Below the pieces are notes generated by a model. The model searched no databases. It was not told where the DNA came from and saw only the letters and a list, made by a program, of their open reading frames with translations. Positions 17,944-26,410 of a DNA stretch of 64,000 bases are shown one piece after another; within the stretch, counting starts at the first letter, position 1; every line of letters starts with the position of its first letter. A program made the position numbers and the translations under genes. Origin of the DNA: an uncultured Lewinella sp. (GTDB lineage: Bacteria > Bacteroidota > Bacteroidia > Chitinophagales > Saprospiraceae); assembly GCA_913057725.1 (NCBI GenBank), contig CAJXOS010000015.1:1-64000 (forward strand), written 5' to 3'.

Positions 17944-17961
17944 AGCTCATCGCTATGAGCT
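17944..17961 (-). terminator. Short hairpin after the BNR protein gene
   Basis: A 7-bp stem, AGCTCAT with ATGAGCT, and a four-base loop. It lies 34 bases past the stop at 17995 on the minus strand and upstream of the start at 17918. Confidence 0.4.
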
Positions 17962-17994
17962 CTTCAGATATTTCCGCTCTCAGTTCTAGTTTTC

Positions 17995-20385
17995 TTATAG
18001 CTTCACAAACTTCGCGGTAGCCAATGCATCAACAGTCTGAATGTGCAAGGTGTATGCACCTGCAGGCAGGTTCAACACATCAAGCTGCAACTGCGCATCC
18101 AGTATCCCTTGCCATTGGCGTATACGTTGTCCTTGGCTGTTGTACAGAATGAGATCGGCCGAAGCGTAAGCCATTTGCTCTGGTAATTTTGCTTGTAAAC
18201 TGGCAGTGGCTGGATTAGGGTAGGTTGTCAATGACAAAGAAGATGCCTGTGCTTCTGGAGCATTCACCAATAACTCAGGGAATGGAGCACCGTTCCACTT
18301 ATAGATCACTGGCTCATAGCCTTCATAGCCCCAAGAATTGAATACCCAACCAGTCGTATTATCGAAAAAACGACTTGGCCCGCCATTAAAATTCTCGTCG
18401 ATCATGGTCCAGGATGTCCCGTCATCATTAGTATAGCTGCTAGAAGCATTAAAGAGACTCCCTCCAATATAGGATCCGCTACTCCCCGATACATAATCTA
18501 GGAATAGAATCGAAAAGGAATCTCGCAGGCTCGAGGCCACTGTCCAGTTTAGTCCGCCATCAGTAGTTCTATAAATGGTAGTGGAGTCAAACCACATCCC
18601 GCTCTCAACGGTCAGTGTTTCAACGGCCAAGCCGTTGAGTGAATCCTTCATGGCGATATCCGTAAACGCTACTGGCGTCGCATAGTCTTTCCAGTTCTGC
18701 CCCCGATCATCACTGATGAAGATTTTCTCACTGGGACTCACAAACCAGATCTTATCCCCTCTAAACTCCTCATTCGTCCGCTGAGTAAAGTTCAACACTT
18801 GAATATCCCCGGCCTCAGCATTCGGTGCTACTTCTGGCGCTTGCCAAGTTGCTCCTCCGTCTTGCGAAACTTCTGCCTGATCATTGTTGATGATTACACC
18901 ATTGCTAGCATCAAAAAAGTGGACAAATCCACCTGCCGCTCCCCCACTATGGATGGTTTGCCAACTTGCCCCGCCATCAGTTGTACGACGAAGCTGATTG
19001 ACGCCAGATAAGGTGCGCATACTGATAATAGCATTGAGCGTATCAAAAGCATGAATATCGAAGGTGACGGCACCAGCGGCACCCGGTATCGACTGCACTA
19101 ACCAACTATCGCCACCATCGCTGCTTCGCATGGTAGTTGAAGGCAAATTTCCTTGACTACGACTTGGGCTAGTCACTGCCCACAAGGTTTCTGCATCCAG
19201 AATCGTCAAGTCATTGATATAGCTTCCAGTAAAATTTCCCACCGGTAAAACACCAATCCCTTGACCGTGCCAATCTGATGGTGCTAGTGGGCTCTCATCA
19301 TATAGTAAAGGAGGGCCTGCGTAACGCACTATTCCGCCTTCAAAAGAAAACACGCAAGCATAGGCGTGCTCAGGGCTGGTGTGAACAATATTGATCATAC
19401 CCGGGCCGCCCTTAGTTTGCCATTGCACCCCACCATCCAAACTGATGTAATAATTGGGAAACCCAGTATATCCATGCCCACCGATGTACACCCCGCCGGA
19501 CCCTGGCACATACTCGATATGTTCTAACTGTGGAGGAACATTGATTGGGGTCCAGGTATCACCACCATCAGTAGTTTTTACGGCCACACTTACACCATTT
19601 CGGAAAGCGTTATTCAACGAGTCTAAATCATAAGATGAAAGAGCGATCCCGGTCAATTCTTCCTCAAAGGCAATACTGTGGATGCCTCTGAATTCGCCCA
19701 GGCCAGTGTCGGTCACCGTCCAGGTCTGCCCTCGGTCTACCGAACGCAGGACCTGGCCAATACCGTTACCAACAAATAACTTGTCACCAACTCGCTCTAG
19801 GATACTCTCTCCATTGTACACCCATAAGACAAAGCTATTGTTGATCACAGGAGTCACATCTGCCCACGACAAGCCGCCATCTGTGGTTCGGTATATACTG
19901 ATATGATCTGTAGGTGCGAAGAAATCTTGGGCAACCACTACCCCTTCCAAGCCATCATAGAAATGAATTCCCAACGGAATTTTGTCATCCGGCAAATCTA
20001 GTGTTACCCAGTTCACCCCCCGATCATAGGTAGCGACCAGGGAGCCATAACTACCATTAGGCATTTGCTGGGTGCCCAGCCATGCAGTATCTGCGTTCAA
20101 GGCGAAAGCGATAACTGGCACCAGCGAGGGATCACCCAGGTCAGGAGTACCGACATCCCAGTTTTCACCATAATCACTGGTCACGCTAAACTTAGGATCA
20201 ACAACGCCATTTAGGTAAAAAGGCACCGCCCAAAAGGTGCTATCGTTCGGAGCATAGCAACCGAGATGAAATGGATTTTGACTATTACCATAATCCGGGG
20301 AAATATCTTCCCATTGCCACTGTGCTTGCAATGAGTTGAGTAGTACAAACAGCACTACTAATACGAGTAAGGGTTTCTGATACAT
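17995..20385 (-). CDS. Secreted BNR/YCF48-repeat protein with T9SS sorting domain
   Basis: A 796-residue protein with a signal peptide (MYQKPLLVLVVLFVLLNSLQ, cleaved after AQ). About ten BNR/YCF48-type repeats follow, marked by TDYGENWD, YDRGVNWVTL, TTDGGLSW, SVDRGQTW, TTDGGDTW, SSDGGDSW and TTDGGASW. The C-terminus is a T9SS type A sorting domain (LTTYPNPATASLQAKLP to ATAKFVKL). These repeats form beta propellers; the protein probably acts on the cell surface or outside it. It is similar in design to the frameshifted gene at 1-1081. No catalytic motif is visible. Confidence 0.85.
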   Translation of the reverse strand: MYQKPLLVLVVLFVLLNSLQAQWQWEDISPDYGNSQNPFHLGCYAPNDSTFWAVPFYLNGVVDPKFSVTSDYGENWDVGTPDLGDPSLVPVIAFALNADTAWLGTQQMPNGSYGSLVATYDRGVNWVTLDLPDDKIPLGIHFYDGLEGVVVAQDFFAPTDHISIYRTTDGGLSWADVTPVINNSFVLWVYNGESILERVGDKLFVGNGIGQVLRSVDRGQTWTVTDTGLGEFRGIHSIAFEEELTGIALSSYDLDSLNNAFRNGVSVAVKTTDGGDTWTPINVPPQLEHIEYVPGSGGVYIGGHGYTGFPNYYISLDGGVQWQTKGGPGMINIVHTSPEHAYACVFSFEGGIVRYAGPPLLYDESPLAPSDWHGQGIGVLPVGNFTGSYINDLTILDAETLWAVTSPSRSQGNLPSTTMRSSDGGDSWLVQSIPGAAGAVTFDIHAFDTLNAIISMRTLSGVNQLRRTTDGGASWQTIHSGGAAGGFVHFFDASNGVIINNDQAEVSQDGGATWQAPEVAPNAEAGDIQVLNFTQRTNEEFRGDKIWFVSPSEKIFISDDRGQNWKDYATPVAFTDIAMKDSLNGLAVETLTVESGMWFDSTTIYRTTDGGLNWTVASSLRDSFSILFLDYVSGSSGSYIGGSLFNASSSYTNDDGTSWTMIDENFNGGPSRFFDNTTGWVFNSWGYEGYEPVIYKWNGAPFPELLVNAPEAQASSLSLTTYPNPATASLQAKLPEQMAYASADLILYNSQGQRIRQWQGILDAQLQLDVLNLPAGAYTLHIQTVDALATAKFVKL

Positions 20386-20511
20386 AGCAGTATTTTTGGT
20401 TTGTCGCTTCGTTACGACACCCCCCTAGTCTGGCGAGTGCGCATTTCTTTTCACGCATTTCCAAAAAATCACTACCTTTTTACTTTAGACACTTGCCCTT
20501 CGAGCCTTGCT

Positions 20512-21627
20512 ATGATGACACTTCAACAAGCTGCCAATAAAGGCCCTAGCTTTTTAGAGAAGTTTGTACTCGACGCCCTTACTCCCTTTGCAGTAGAGCA
20601 ATGGCCCGACCGTTTTGCCCACCTCTCATTGGATGAGCATTTTTTAACGGACCTCCTGTTCCTCGCAACTGATGAATGCTTGTACCACTACCCTACCGCA
20701 TTTAGCACTACCACAAGCATGTTGGACTACTGTACATCCGCTGTCAACGGATGGGTGTGGGACCTAAAGACCAAGGCGGAATTGGAAGATGAAAAACAAC
20801 GAGAAAAAGGAATCGAAGCTTGTATCGAGAAATTCTCTAGGAGGCTTCAGCAGGATCCGTTACCAGGTGCTGATCAGATCCCCAGGGAGAAAAAACGCTC
20901 GTTTATTGAAAACGCCTGCAACGTCATTCGACTGAAGTATAACCAACAACAAGGGGACTACTTCAACAATAAGACCCTATTCCGAGCAGTTCGGCATTTT
21001 CTTCAGCAGCGCTTTGATGATTATTTGGCGGTCCAGGCATTGCAAAACAGCAGGGAGTCACTGGCTTGGGCCAAGCGATATCAAAGACTAAAAACGAAAG
21101 GTGAAATTTTCATCTTCGGATGGCTCGACAAGCAACAACATAAAAGCGTTCAGCAGTACAATGAGGACGCCCTAACACAAGCGCTTGATGCACTTGAAGA
21201 AAACCTATTGGCCAATAAGTTTCATTACGAGTCCAATTTGGATAAGTACTTCGAGTCCATATTGCGTTATAAACTTTACGATAGTTACCATCTTCGAAAA
21301 CGCGATAAACCACCCGTTGAAGATAGTGGAGATTCCTGGGCAGATAATACGATTCTATCCCCAGCGATGCTGTCAACGATTAGAAGCATCAAAGCGCGAA
21401 TAGAAGAAAAAACAGCTCAATTAAGTGGGGATTGCAAACGCTTGATTGAAGCAGTTATTGATGGTCAACATATTAGCACTGCCTTTCCCACGAAATCACC
21501 AGCGACTCATTCTCGCATGCAAAAGAAGTGCTTTGAATATCTACGAGATGAAGAGTTGTTCTCAGAGCCTCCTAAAAACAGCAACGCTTTTATTGATCTT
21601 TTGCGTTACTTATTCAACCACTACTAA
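20512..21627 (+). CDS. Divergent sigma-70-like factor with N-terminal extension (tentative)
   Basis: A 371-residue protein. Double ATGs at 20512/20515 are better starts than the TTG at 20401. The last 175 residues follow the pattern of ECF sigma factors of this phylum. A region-2-like helix pair runs from about 225 to 275 (NEDALTQALDALEEN, then YFESILRYKLYDSYHLRKR). A region-4-like segment runs from about 315 to 350 (LSGDCKRLIEAVIDG, then THSRMQKKCFEYLR). The helix-turn-helix core is shorter than usual. The N-terminal 190 residues are not recognised. The support is the downstream gene, 20 bases away, which looks like an anti-sigma factor. The alternative is an unrelated regulator with chance similarity. 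Confidence 0.5.
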   Translation: MMTLQQAANKGPSFLEKFVLDALTPFAVEQWPDRFAHLSLDEHFLTDLLFLATDECLYHYPTAFSTTTSMLDYCTSAVNGWVWDLKTKAELEDEKQREKGIEACIEKFSRRLQQDPLPGADQIPREKKRSFIENACNVIRLKYNQQQGDYFNNKTLFRAVRHFLQQRFDDYLAVQALQNSRESLAWAKRYQRLKTKGEIFIFGWLDKQQHKSVQQYNEDALTQALDALEENLLANKFHYESNLDKYFESILRYKLYDSYHLRKRDKPPVEDSGDSWADNTILSPAMLSTIRSIKARIEEKTAQLSGDCKRLIEAVIDGQHISTAFPTKSPATHSRMQKKCFEYLRDEELFSEPPKNSNAFIDLLRYLFNHY

Positions 21628-21647
21628 CCCTCAGCGAATTCAATAGC

Positions 21648-22433
21648 ATGGATAATCAACAAGACATTGCTCGCTTTTTGAAGCACCAGATGAAGGAGGC
21701 GGAGGAAGCTAGTTTTCGGAAGCGCTTATCGTCAGACTCAGACCTACGGGCGGAGTATGAACATTACGTGCTATTGCATAAGACAGCGTCACAGCAATTG
21801 CGCCAAGAACGTCGGCCAGATATAACCGCTGCTTTTGCTAAGCGGATTGAAGAGGTCGCAGAGCAAGAAGACAAGACAGTTGGAAATAATCGTAGTCGCA
21901 AACGACTACTTACTGCAGGGATACTGCTGCTAATCCTTGGGAGTGTTGCATACCTGATTTGGCAGAACAATACTCAAGAAGAGCCCATCGTAATTCCGCC
22001 CCAACGGATTAGTCCGGTTGCGCAGGCGCTATCAGCAGACAACTTTATTACCTACCATTTTGACGATTATGAAAACAGCCTGGGAGGGACTAGCACTGAC
22101 GCCCCCCTACAAAGACTCCTAAACGCACTAGAAGCGGAAAATTACGCAGAGGCAGAATCATTAATTCCTCAGGTATCTGAACAGCAGCAGCTTATCAGAG
22201 CGTTTATCCTTTTAAAAACAGAACGCCTCGAGGCTGCCCAGACCGAGTTCGAAAGTCTAGTTGGCCAGTTTTCTGATCCATATCAACGCGAGTCCATTGA
22301 GTGGTACCTCGCCTATATCGCTTATCAAAAAAGTCAAGACACAACCAGCTTACAAGCGATAATTGACAAGCCTAACCATGCCTTTAACAAAGCTGCGCAA
22401 GCTGCGCTTAAGATGGTCGACGATAGAGAATAA
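21648..22433 (+). CDS. Anti-sigma-like single-pass membrane protein with TPR-like domain
   Basis: A 261-residue protein. The N-terminal cytoplasmic segment (MDNQQDIARFLKHQMKEAEE, then FRKRLSSDSDLRAEYEHYVL) has the 'I-x-x-F/Y-L-x-x-x-M, E-E, F-x-x-x-L-x-x-D-x-x-L-x-x-E' pattern of Bacteroidota anti-sigma factors that lack the zinc ligands. One membrane segment follows at about 86-104 (RLLTAGILLLILGSVAYLIW). The periplasmic part (about 120-261) is helical and TPR-like. It sits 20 bases behind the sigma-like gene and probably controls it from the membrane. Its last 26 bases overlap the 3' end of the convergent CHAT-protein gene. Confidence 0.7.
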   Translation: MDNQQDIARFLKHQMKEAEEASFRKRLSSDSDLRAEYEHYVLLHKTASQQLRQERRPDITAAFAKRIEEVAEQEDKTVGNNRSRKRLLTAGILLLILGSVAYLIWQNNTQEEPIVIPPQRISPVAQALSADNFITYHFDDYENSLGGTSTDAPLQRLLNALEAENYAEAESLIPQVSEQQQLIRAFILLKTERLEAAQTEFESLVGQFSDPYQRESIEWYLAYIAYQKSQDTTSLQAIIDKPNHAFNKAAQAALKMVDDRE

Positions 22434-25359
22434 GCATAGCAAATAGGCCAGCGATCAGGAATAAACCCCATGACCACCATGATCGTCCCATTTGCGAACG
22501 GGCTTCCATATCTCCCAGCATGACCACACCAGACCAGTAATAGGGAAATGCTTGTTTCCCATTTGCGTGCTGTTGCAAGAAGTCTTGCTTCGCTAATTGG
22601 AGCGCCTCATCTTGGGCCACGCCCTGCTTTATATAATCAAATACCGCGCTACTAATTTGTCGAACAGAGGCTTCGTGTCCCTTCCAAATGGAAGCAGAAA
22701 CACTTTTCGCTCCAGCAATCAGGAATGCACGAGCCAGGCTTACTACTCCTTGGCCCCTGAGCTCAGCACCATCACCAGAGTGACAGATATTCATCGCTAA
22801 ATATTCGGCCGTCAATTGCAGGCTATAGATATCCTTCATTTCCAACCACTGCTGTTTTTGCACAGGTTCGGTAGCAATTGCAAACTCCTCCTCGTCTAAG
22901 GGTATACTATGCGTATGTATACAGGCATACCTACACTCCGGCAAGTACTCTAGCAAAGTGGACTCTTGAGCATCGGGCCCAACTTTCACCAGTGGATTAG
23001 AATAGTGTTGCCCCATTTGCTGTAGCATGGCCTCCACCTCTTCTGGCAATGGACTTAAGCCTGGATACCTAGGTCCTGCTTGTGGTCCGCCACTGAAGAA
23101 AGGGCCAAAGCCCAGAAAGTCAAGTTGAGTGTCTGTATTAGGCAGGGTGTAGAGCAGACTATTTGCCGAATAAGTATAGCTGATGATGTGGTCATTCAGC
23201 AAATAAGGCAAATCACTAAAGAGCACCTTCTCCCTTGTGCGATAATCTGAAGAAAGTGGCCCACTCAATAATGTTTCAAAATTGATTTTCCAAAGTGGTC
23301 CATCCGGTAAAATGGTTAGCCGTTGCCTCAGATGATCTGCTACCGGAGCTAGTAAATCCGTGTATAGATCATGACTTTGGTTGGCCCAGTTCACGTGTTC
23401 GTTCAGGCTACCTGTTTGATTTGCTAAAGCCTGATACAGTGGTTGCACGCGTCGGCTTAATTTCTCATAGTTCGCCTCTATCCTGGCACACTGCACAGCG
23501 CCTGTGGCATTCAATACAAACACATAACTAGACTCATCACCAATAAAATAGCTCACCAAGCTTCGATCTTCGGATAAGTACTGCTGCAGCTCCTTCACAC
23601 TGGAGCTCAAGTTTTCGAGCAGACCAATTTTTCGTTCATCGAGGCTTTCACGCAGTTCCTGGTAGCGACTTTGGGCTTGTTCATATGCTGCAGTGAATTG
23701 GTTCAATGTTCGACTATCGACCTGCTCCTGCTCTGCATTCTCTAAAATCAGCCTTGCACTCAGTAGATCGCGGTAAGCCTGATAGACCTCTTCGAACTCA
23801 CCACCGGGCAATTGATCTCGTAATTGAAAAGCCTCTCCTAAGACCCGTTGCAAGGTCACAGCTTTACTCTTTTCAGCCATGCCAAAGGCGTCGTCCAAAA
23901 AGGATTGCTGCCCTGTATTCTGGTACAAGTCATAGGCTACGGAAATACTTTGCTCAAAGCTAGCGTAAGCATCATTGATGATTTGCTCCTTATCTCTTTG
24001 AAAATCGGCGTATTGCAAAATACCAGTCATCAATCGCTGAGCCAGGATATTGGTTTCGTGGGCAGCCTGTAAGTAATAAGTGTCCGACGCTTGGGGAGAT
24101 GCTTTTGCCAATGCTGATAAAATGGTTGTCCTTTGATTGAGCATACTCAACAGATACGGCCTATTTCCAGCTTCTGAGAGCACCGGCAGTGTCATCGGAT
24201 CTGGGGCATCTCCCTCATCAACATAAAGTGCTATTGCTTTCCGATTAATCTGAAGGGCATCTTCAAGCGCACCTTCGTTGTAAGCGATACTGCTAATCCT
24301 ATTCAACAACTTTGCTCGCTCTGGCAATGCTTGACAAGCATCGATGGCACGCTCCAGAAAATCTCTTGCCTCTGGAAGACGCTCTTGAAGGATGCGTAGT
24401 TCGCCATAAGCTTCATATACGCGATAGGCAAAGGCATCACCATCAATCAAGGCGGTATCCGCTTGCCAGAGATAGGTTTCAGCGCTCTCCAAATGGATCG
24501 AGTTTGGATTTCCTTGGGCTTTAGCTTGAGCGAGTTCAGCCTGGGTCATCCGCAAGGCAGAAATGTTATTTCTCCCGCGAGAATATCGCTCCGGTCTCTG
24601 TCGATAGTAGTCTGTAAAAATTCGGTCCGCATCGGCCAGATAAGCCTCAGCCTCTTGGAATTGACGTTGCTTCAGCGCAATATGACCAAGGTGGCGATAC
24701 GTAAGCGCTCGTTGTGCAATATTTCGTTCCGATTCCAGTGCATTAAGCATTATGACCTTAGCCTGCTGCCAATGACTCGCCCGTAAATGAGCCATACCGA
24801 TTTGGCGAATGGCAATAGGACGCATATACAATTGAGTAGAATCCCCCAAGGCAGCCATTTCGTCCAGATTTCGCATCGCATTGCGATAGCTTCCCTCAGC
24901 ACTCGGCAGGTTATTCATGTTTTGAAAGAACATTCCCATATTGTAGTCTAGATGGACTTTGAGGCCCAACCAGTCGGTCTCCGATATGGATGGATCAGCT
25001 GCCATTTCTTGATCCATCACCTGCATTGTGGCGAAAGCGTCATATGGTTTGTGGTGAGCCATATCTATAGCGATACGCCACGCTTGCAGTTCAAGAAGGC
25101 CAAAATCACAGCTAGGAATCTGAGCGGCAATATCGGCGATCATTTCCATGGCCAGCTCTCGATCATTGTTATACACACTCCCAAGAGAGGAGGTATCCAT
25201 GATGGCATGATAAGTAGCACATGCCGGGCTATCAGATGCCTGGGCAGCAAGTTCGAGTGGCAAAACAAGAACATTCAAAGCCACTAACAAACAGCCACTT
25301 AGGCAAAACAATCTTGAGTATAACTTAAGCAACAGGTAAGAGGTAGGGTAAGCAGGCAT
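22408..25359 (-). CDS. TPR-CHAT domain protein (caspase-like protease family)
   Basis: A 983-residue protein. A hydrophobic N-terminal signal or anchor (about 10-35) is followed by TPR repeats (about 60-490), a helical linker, a CHAT domain (about 700-945), and a C-terminal membrane segment (WWSWGLFLIAGLFAMLILY). The CHAT dyad is present: H817 in IHTHS, and C859 in LAMNICHSGDG, followed by the typical GQGVVSLARAFLIAGAKSV segment. CHAT domains belong to the same clan as caspases and separase. Many TPR-CHAT proteins in Bacteroidota have unknown targets. The topology suggests the protease domain is periplasmic and tethered by its C-terminus. It is convergent with, and overlaps by 26 bases, the anti-sigma-like gene, which suggests joint control. 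Confidence 0.88.
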   Translation of the reverse strand: MPAYPTSYLLLKLYSRLFCLSGCLLVALNVLVLPLELAAQASDSPACATYHAIMDTSSLGSVYNNDRELAMEMIADIAAQIPSCDFGLLELQAWRIAIDMAHHKPYDAFATMQVMDQEMAADPSISETDWLGLKVHLDYNMGMFFQNMNNLPSAEGSYRNAMRNLDEMAALGDSTQLYMRPIAIRQIGMAHLRASHWQQAKVIMLNALESERNIAQRALTYRHLGHIALKQRQFQEAEAYLADADRIFTDYYRQRPERYSRGRNNISALRMTQAELAQAKAQGNPNSIHLESAETYLWQADTALIDGDAFAYRVYEAYGELRILQERLPEARDFLERAIDACQALPERAKLLNRISSIAYNEGALEDALQINRKAIALYVDEGDAPDPMTLPVLSEAGNRPYLLSMLNQRTTILSALAKASPQASDTYYLQAAHETNILAQRLMTGILQYADFQRDKEQIINDAYASFEQSISVAYDLYQNTGQQSFLDDAFGMAEKSKAVTLQRVLGEAFQLRDQLPGGEFEEVYQAYRDLLSARLILENAEQEQVDSRTLNQFTAAYEQAQSRYQELRESLDERKIGLLENLSSSVKELQQYLSEDRSLVSYFIGDESSYVFVLNATGAVQCARIEANYEKLSRRVQPLYQALANQTGSLNEHVNWANQSHDLYTDLLAPVADHLRQRLTILPDGPLWKINFETLLSGPLSSDYRTREKVLFSDLPYLLNDHIISYTYSANSLLYTLPNTDTQLDFLGFGPFFSGGPQAGPRYPGLSPLPEEVEAMLQQMGQHYSNPLVKVGPDAQESTLLEYLPECRYACIHTHSIPLDEEEFAIATEPVQKQQWLEMKDIYSLQLTAEYLAMNICHSGDGAELRGQGVVSLARAFLIAGAKSVSASIWKGHEASVRQISSAVFDYIKQGVAQDEALQLAKQDFLQQHANGKQAFPYYWSGVVMLGDMEARSQMGRSWWSWGLFLIAGLFAMLILYRRPS

Positions 25360-25390
25360 AGGGTCTCAGTTGAGAATATGGAAAGGAAAA

Positions 25391-25426
25391 CAAACCTCGT
25401 GGGTTATACATCGTCCACGAGGTTTG
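25391..25426 (-). terminator. Strong intrinsic terminator after the lipoprotein gene
   Basis: A perfect 12-bp stem, CAAACCTCGTGG with CCACGAGGTTTG, and a 12-base loop. On the minus strand it is followed by a T-rich run (TTTTCCTTTCC). It lies 28 bases past the stop at 25454 and separates the lipoprotein from the CHAT gene. Confidence 0.8.
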
Positions 25427-25453
25427 TACTTTGACTAGGGTATCACGCCAAAG

Positions 25454-26152
25454 CTATTTTCTAGCATAATTAAGAATGGGCATTTGCGAAAGCACACCAT
25501 TTTCCTCGATCGTTAGCTGAAAGGACTTCATAGAACTAAAACCTACCTTCCATTCACTAGTTTGATTATTAGCGGAAGCATACCAGCCTCCACCATTAAT
25601 CCTTTTCCCTCGTGGAATATTGGTAAACCGAAAGGTGGTATACATTGGATCACCGAATGGAGGATTTTCCCTTAACAATCGTCCTAGTGAATCACCACAA
25701 TTCCCTCCCTGGCAGTCTTCTACTATCGGGACAGTGCCGGCTGCTAACTGTGCAAGGTTTGTATTGTCACATCTCAATCCGTCCACAGGGTAAGGCAATG
25801 TTGGACATAAGACTCTCACATTTTCTTCCTTTACCCAAAAACCACAATCGCATGGGGCTCCTTCTACCTTACGAGTCTGACTAATCGTATTCATTGGTTG
25901 AGGTTCGTTTTCCTCATTTTGCTGACGCTGGTAGGCAGAATCAATGGCCATCACAAATAGTCGGCGTCCCTTTTCATCCAACGATCGATAGTGATTGACC
26001 AATTGCTGCATAATGAGCTGTTCCTCTACATCTATCTCGACAATCTCCATTTTTTTGTCAATAGGAGGAGTTTTTGTCCCATCACAGGCACTAATTCCCA
26101 CCAACAAGGATAGCACAGCAAGAATTAGCAAAAAACTTAAAATCGGTTTCAT
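25454..26152 (-). CDS. Cysteine-containing lipoprotein, hypothetical
   Basis: A 232-residue lipoprotein. I chose the ATG at 26152 because it gives a normal lipoprotein signal (MKPILSFLLILAVLSLLVG, lipobox ISAC at about residue 23); an upstream ATG at 26170 adds six residues. An acidic helical segment follows (about 35-85). A domain with several cysteines comes next (CDCGFW, VLCPTLPYP, LRCDNTN, EDCQGGNCGDS), then a beta-rich C-terminus (TFRFTNIPRGKRINGGGWYAS). I do not recognise a family. It is separated from the CHAT gene by a strong terminator, so a shared function is uncertain. Confidence 0.75.
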   Translation of the reverse strand: MKPILSFLLILAVLSLLVGISACDGTKTPPIDKKMEIVEIDVEEQLIMQQLVNHYRSLDEKGRRLFVMAIDSAYQRQQNEENEPQPMNTISQTRKVEGAPCDCGFWVKEENVRVLCPTLPYPVDGLRCDNTNLAQLAAGTVPIVEDCQGGNCGDSLGRLLRENPPFGDPMYTTFRFTNIPRGKRINGGGWYASANNQTSEWKVGFSSMKSFQLTIEENGVLSQMPILNYARK

Positions 26153-26410
26153 ATTTAAAATATTACACAAGTAATTAAATAAGCTCGAAAGGTCGGCACA
26201 TAGTCGACAGCCCTTCAGTCGCCCATGGCGGCAAATGCCTCGACTAATCCGACACTTTTCAGCCTACTAGTCTGCGGAGGTCAGAATTCTTTGCATGAAA
26301 GAGATAAACATCTTGCTTTGAACAAGATTTACTTTACCTCCTAGGTCATCAAAAAACCGCGACCGCAACACGTATTCCCTTGAAAGATAGCGAAAAGGAT
26401 GGCACTATCC

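Noticed and set aside
20401-20511. Extended start (TTG at 20401) of the sigma-like gene
   Set aside because: The extra 37 residues look like translated promoter region; two ATGs at 20512 and 20515 are better.
26153-26410. Possible small gene or RNA in the gap downstream of the macroglobulin gene
   Set aside because: No frame with family features, no strong hairpin and no -7 element were found.
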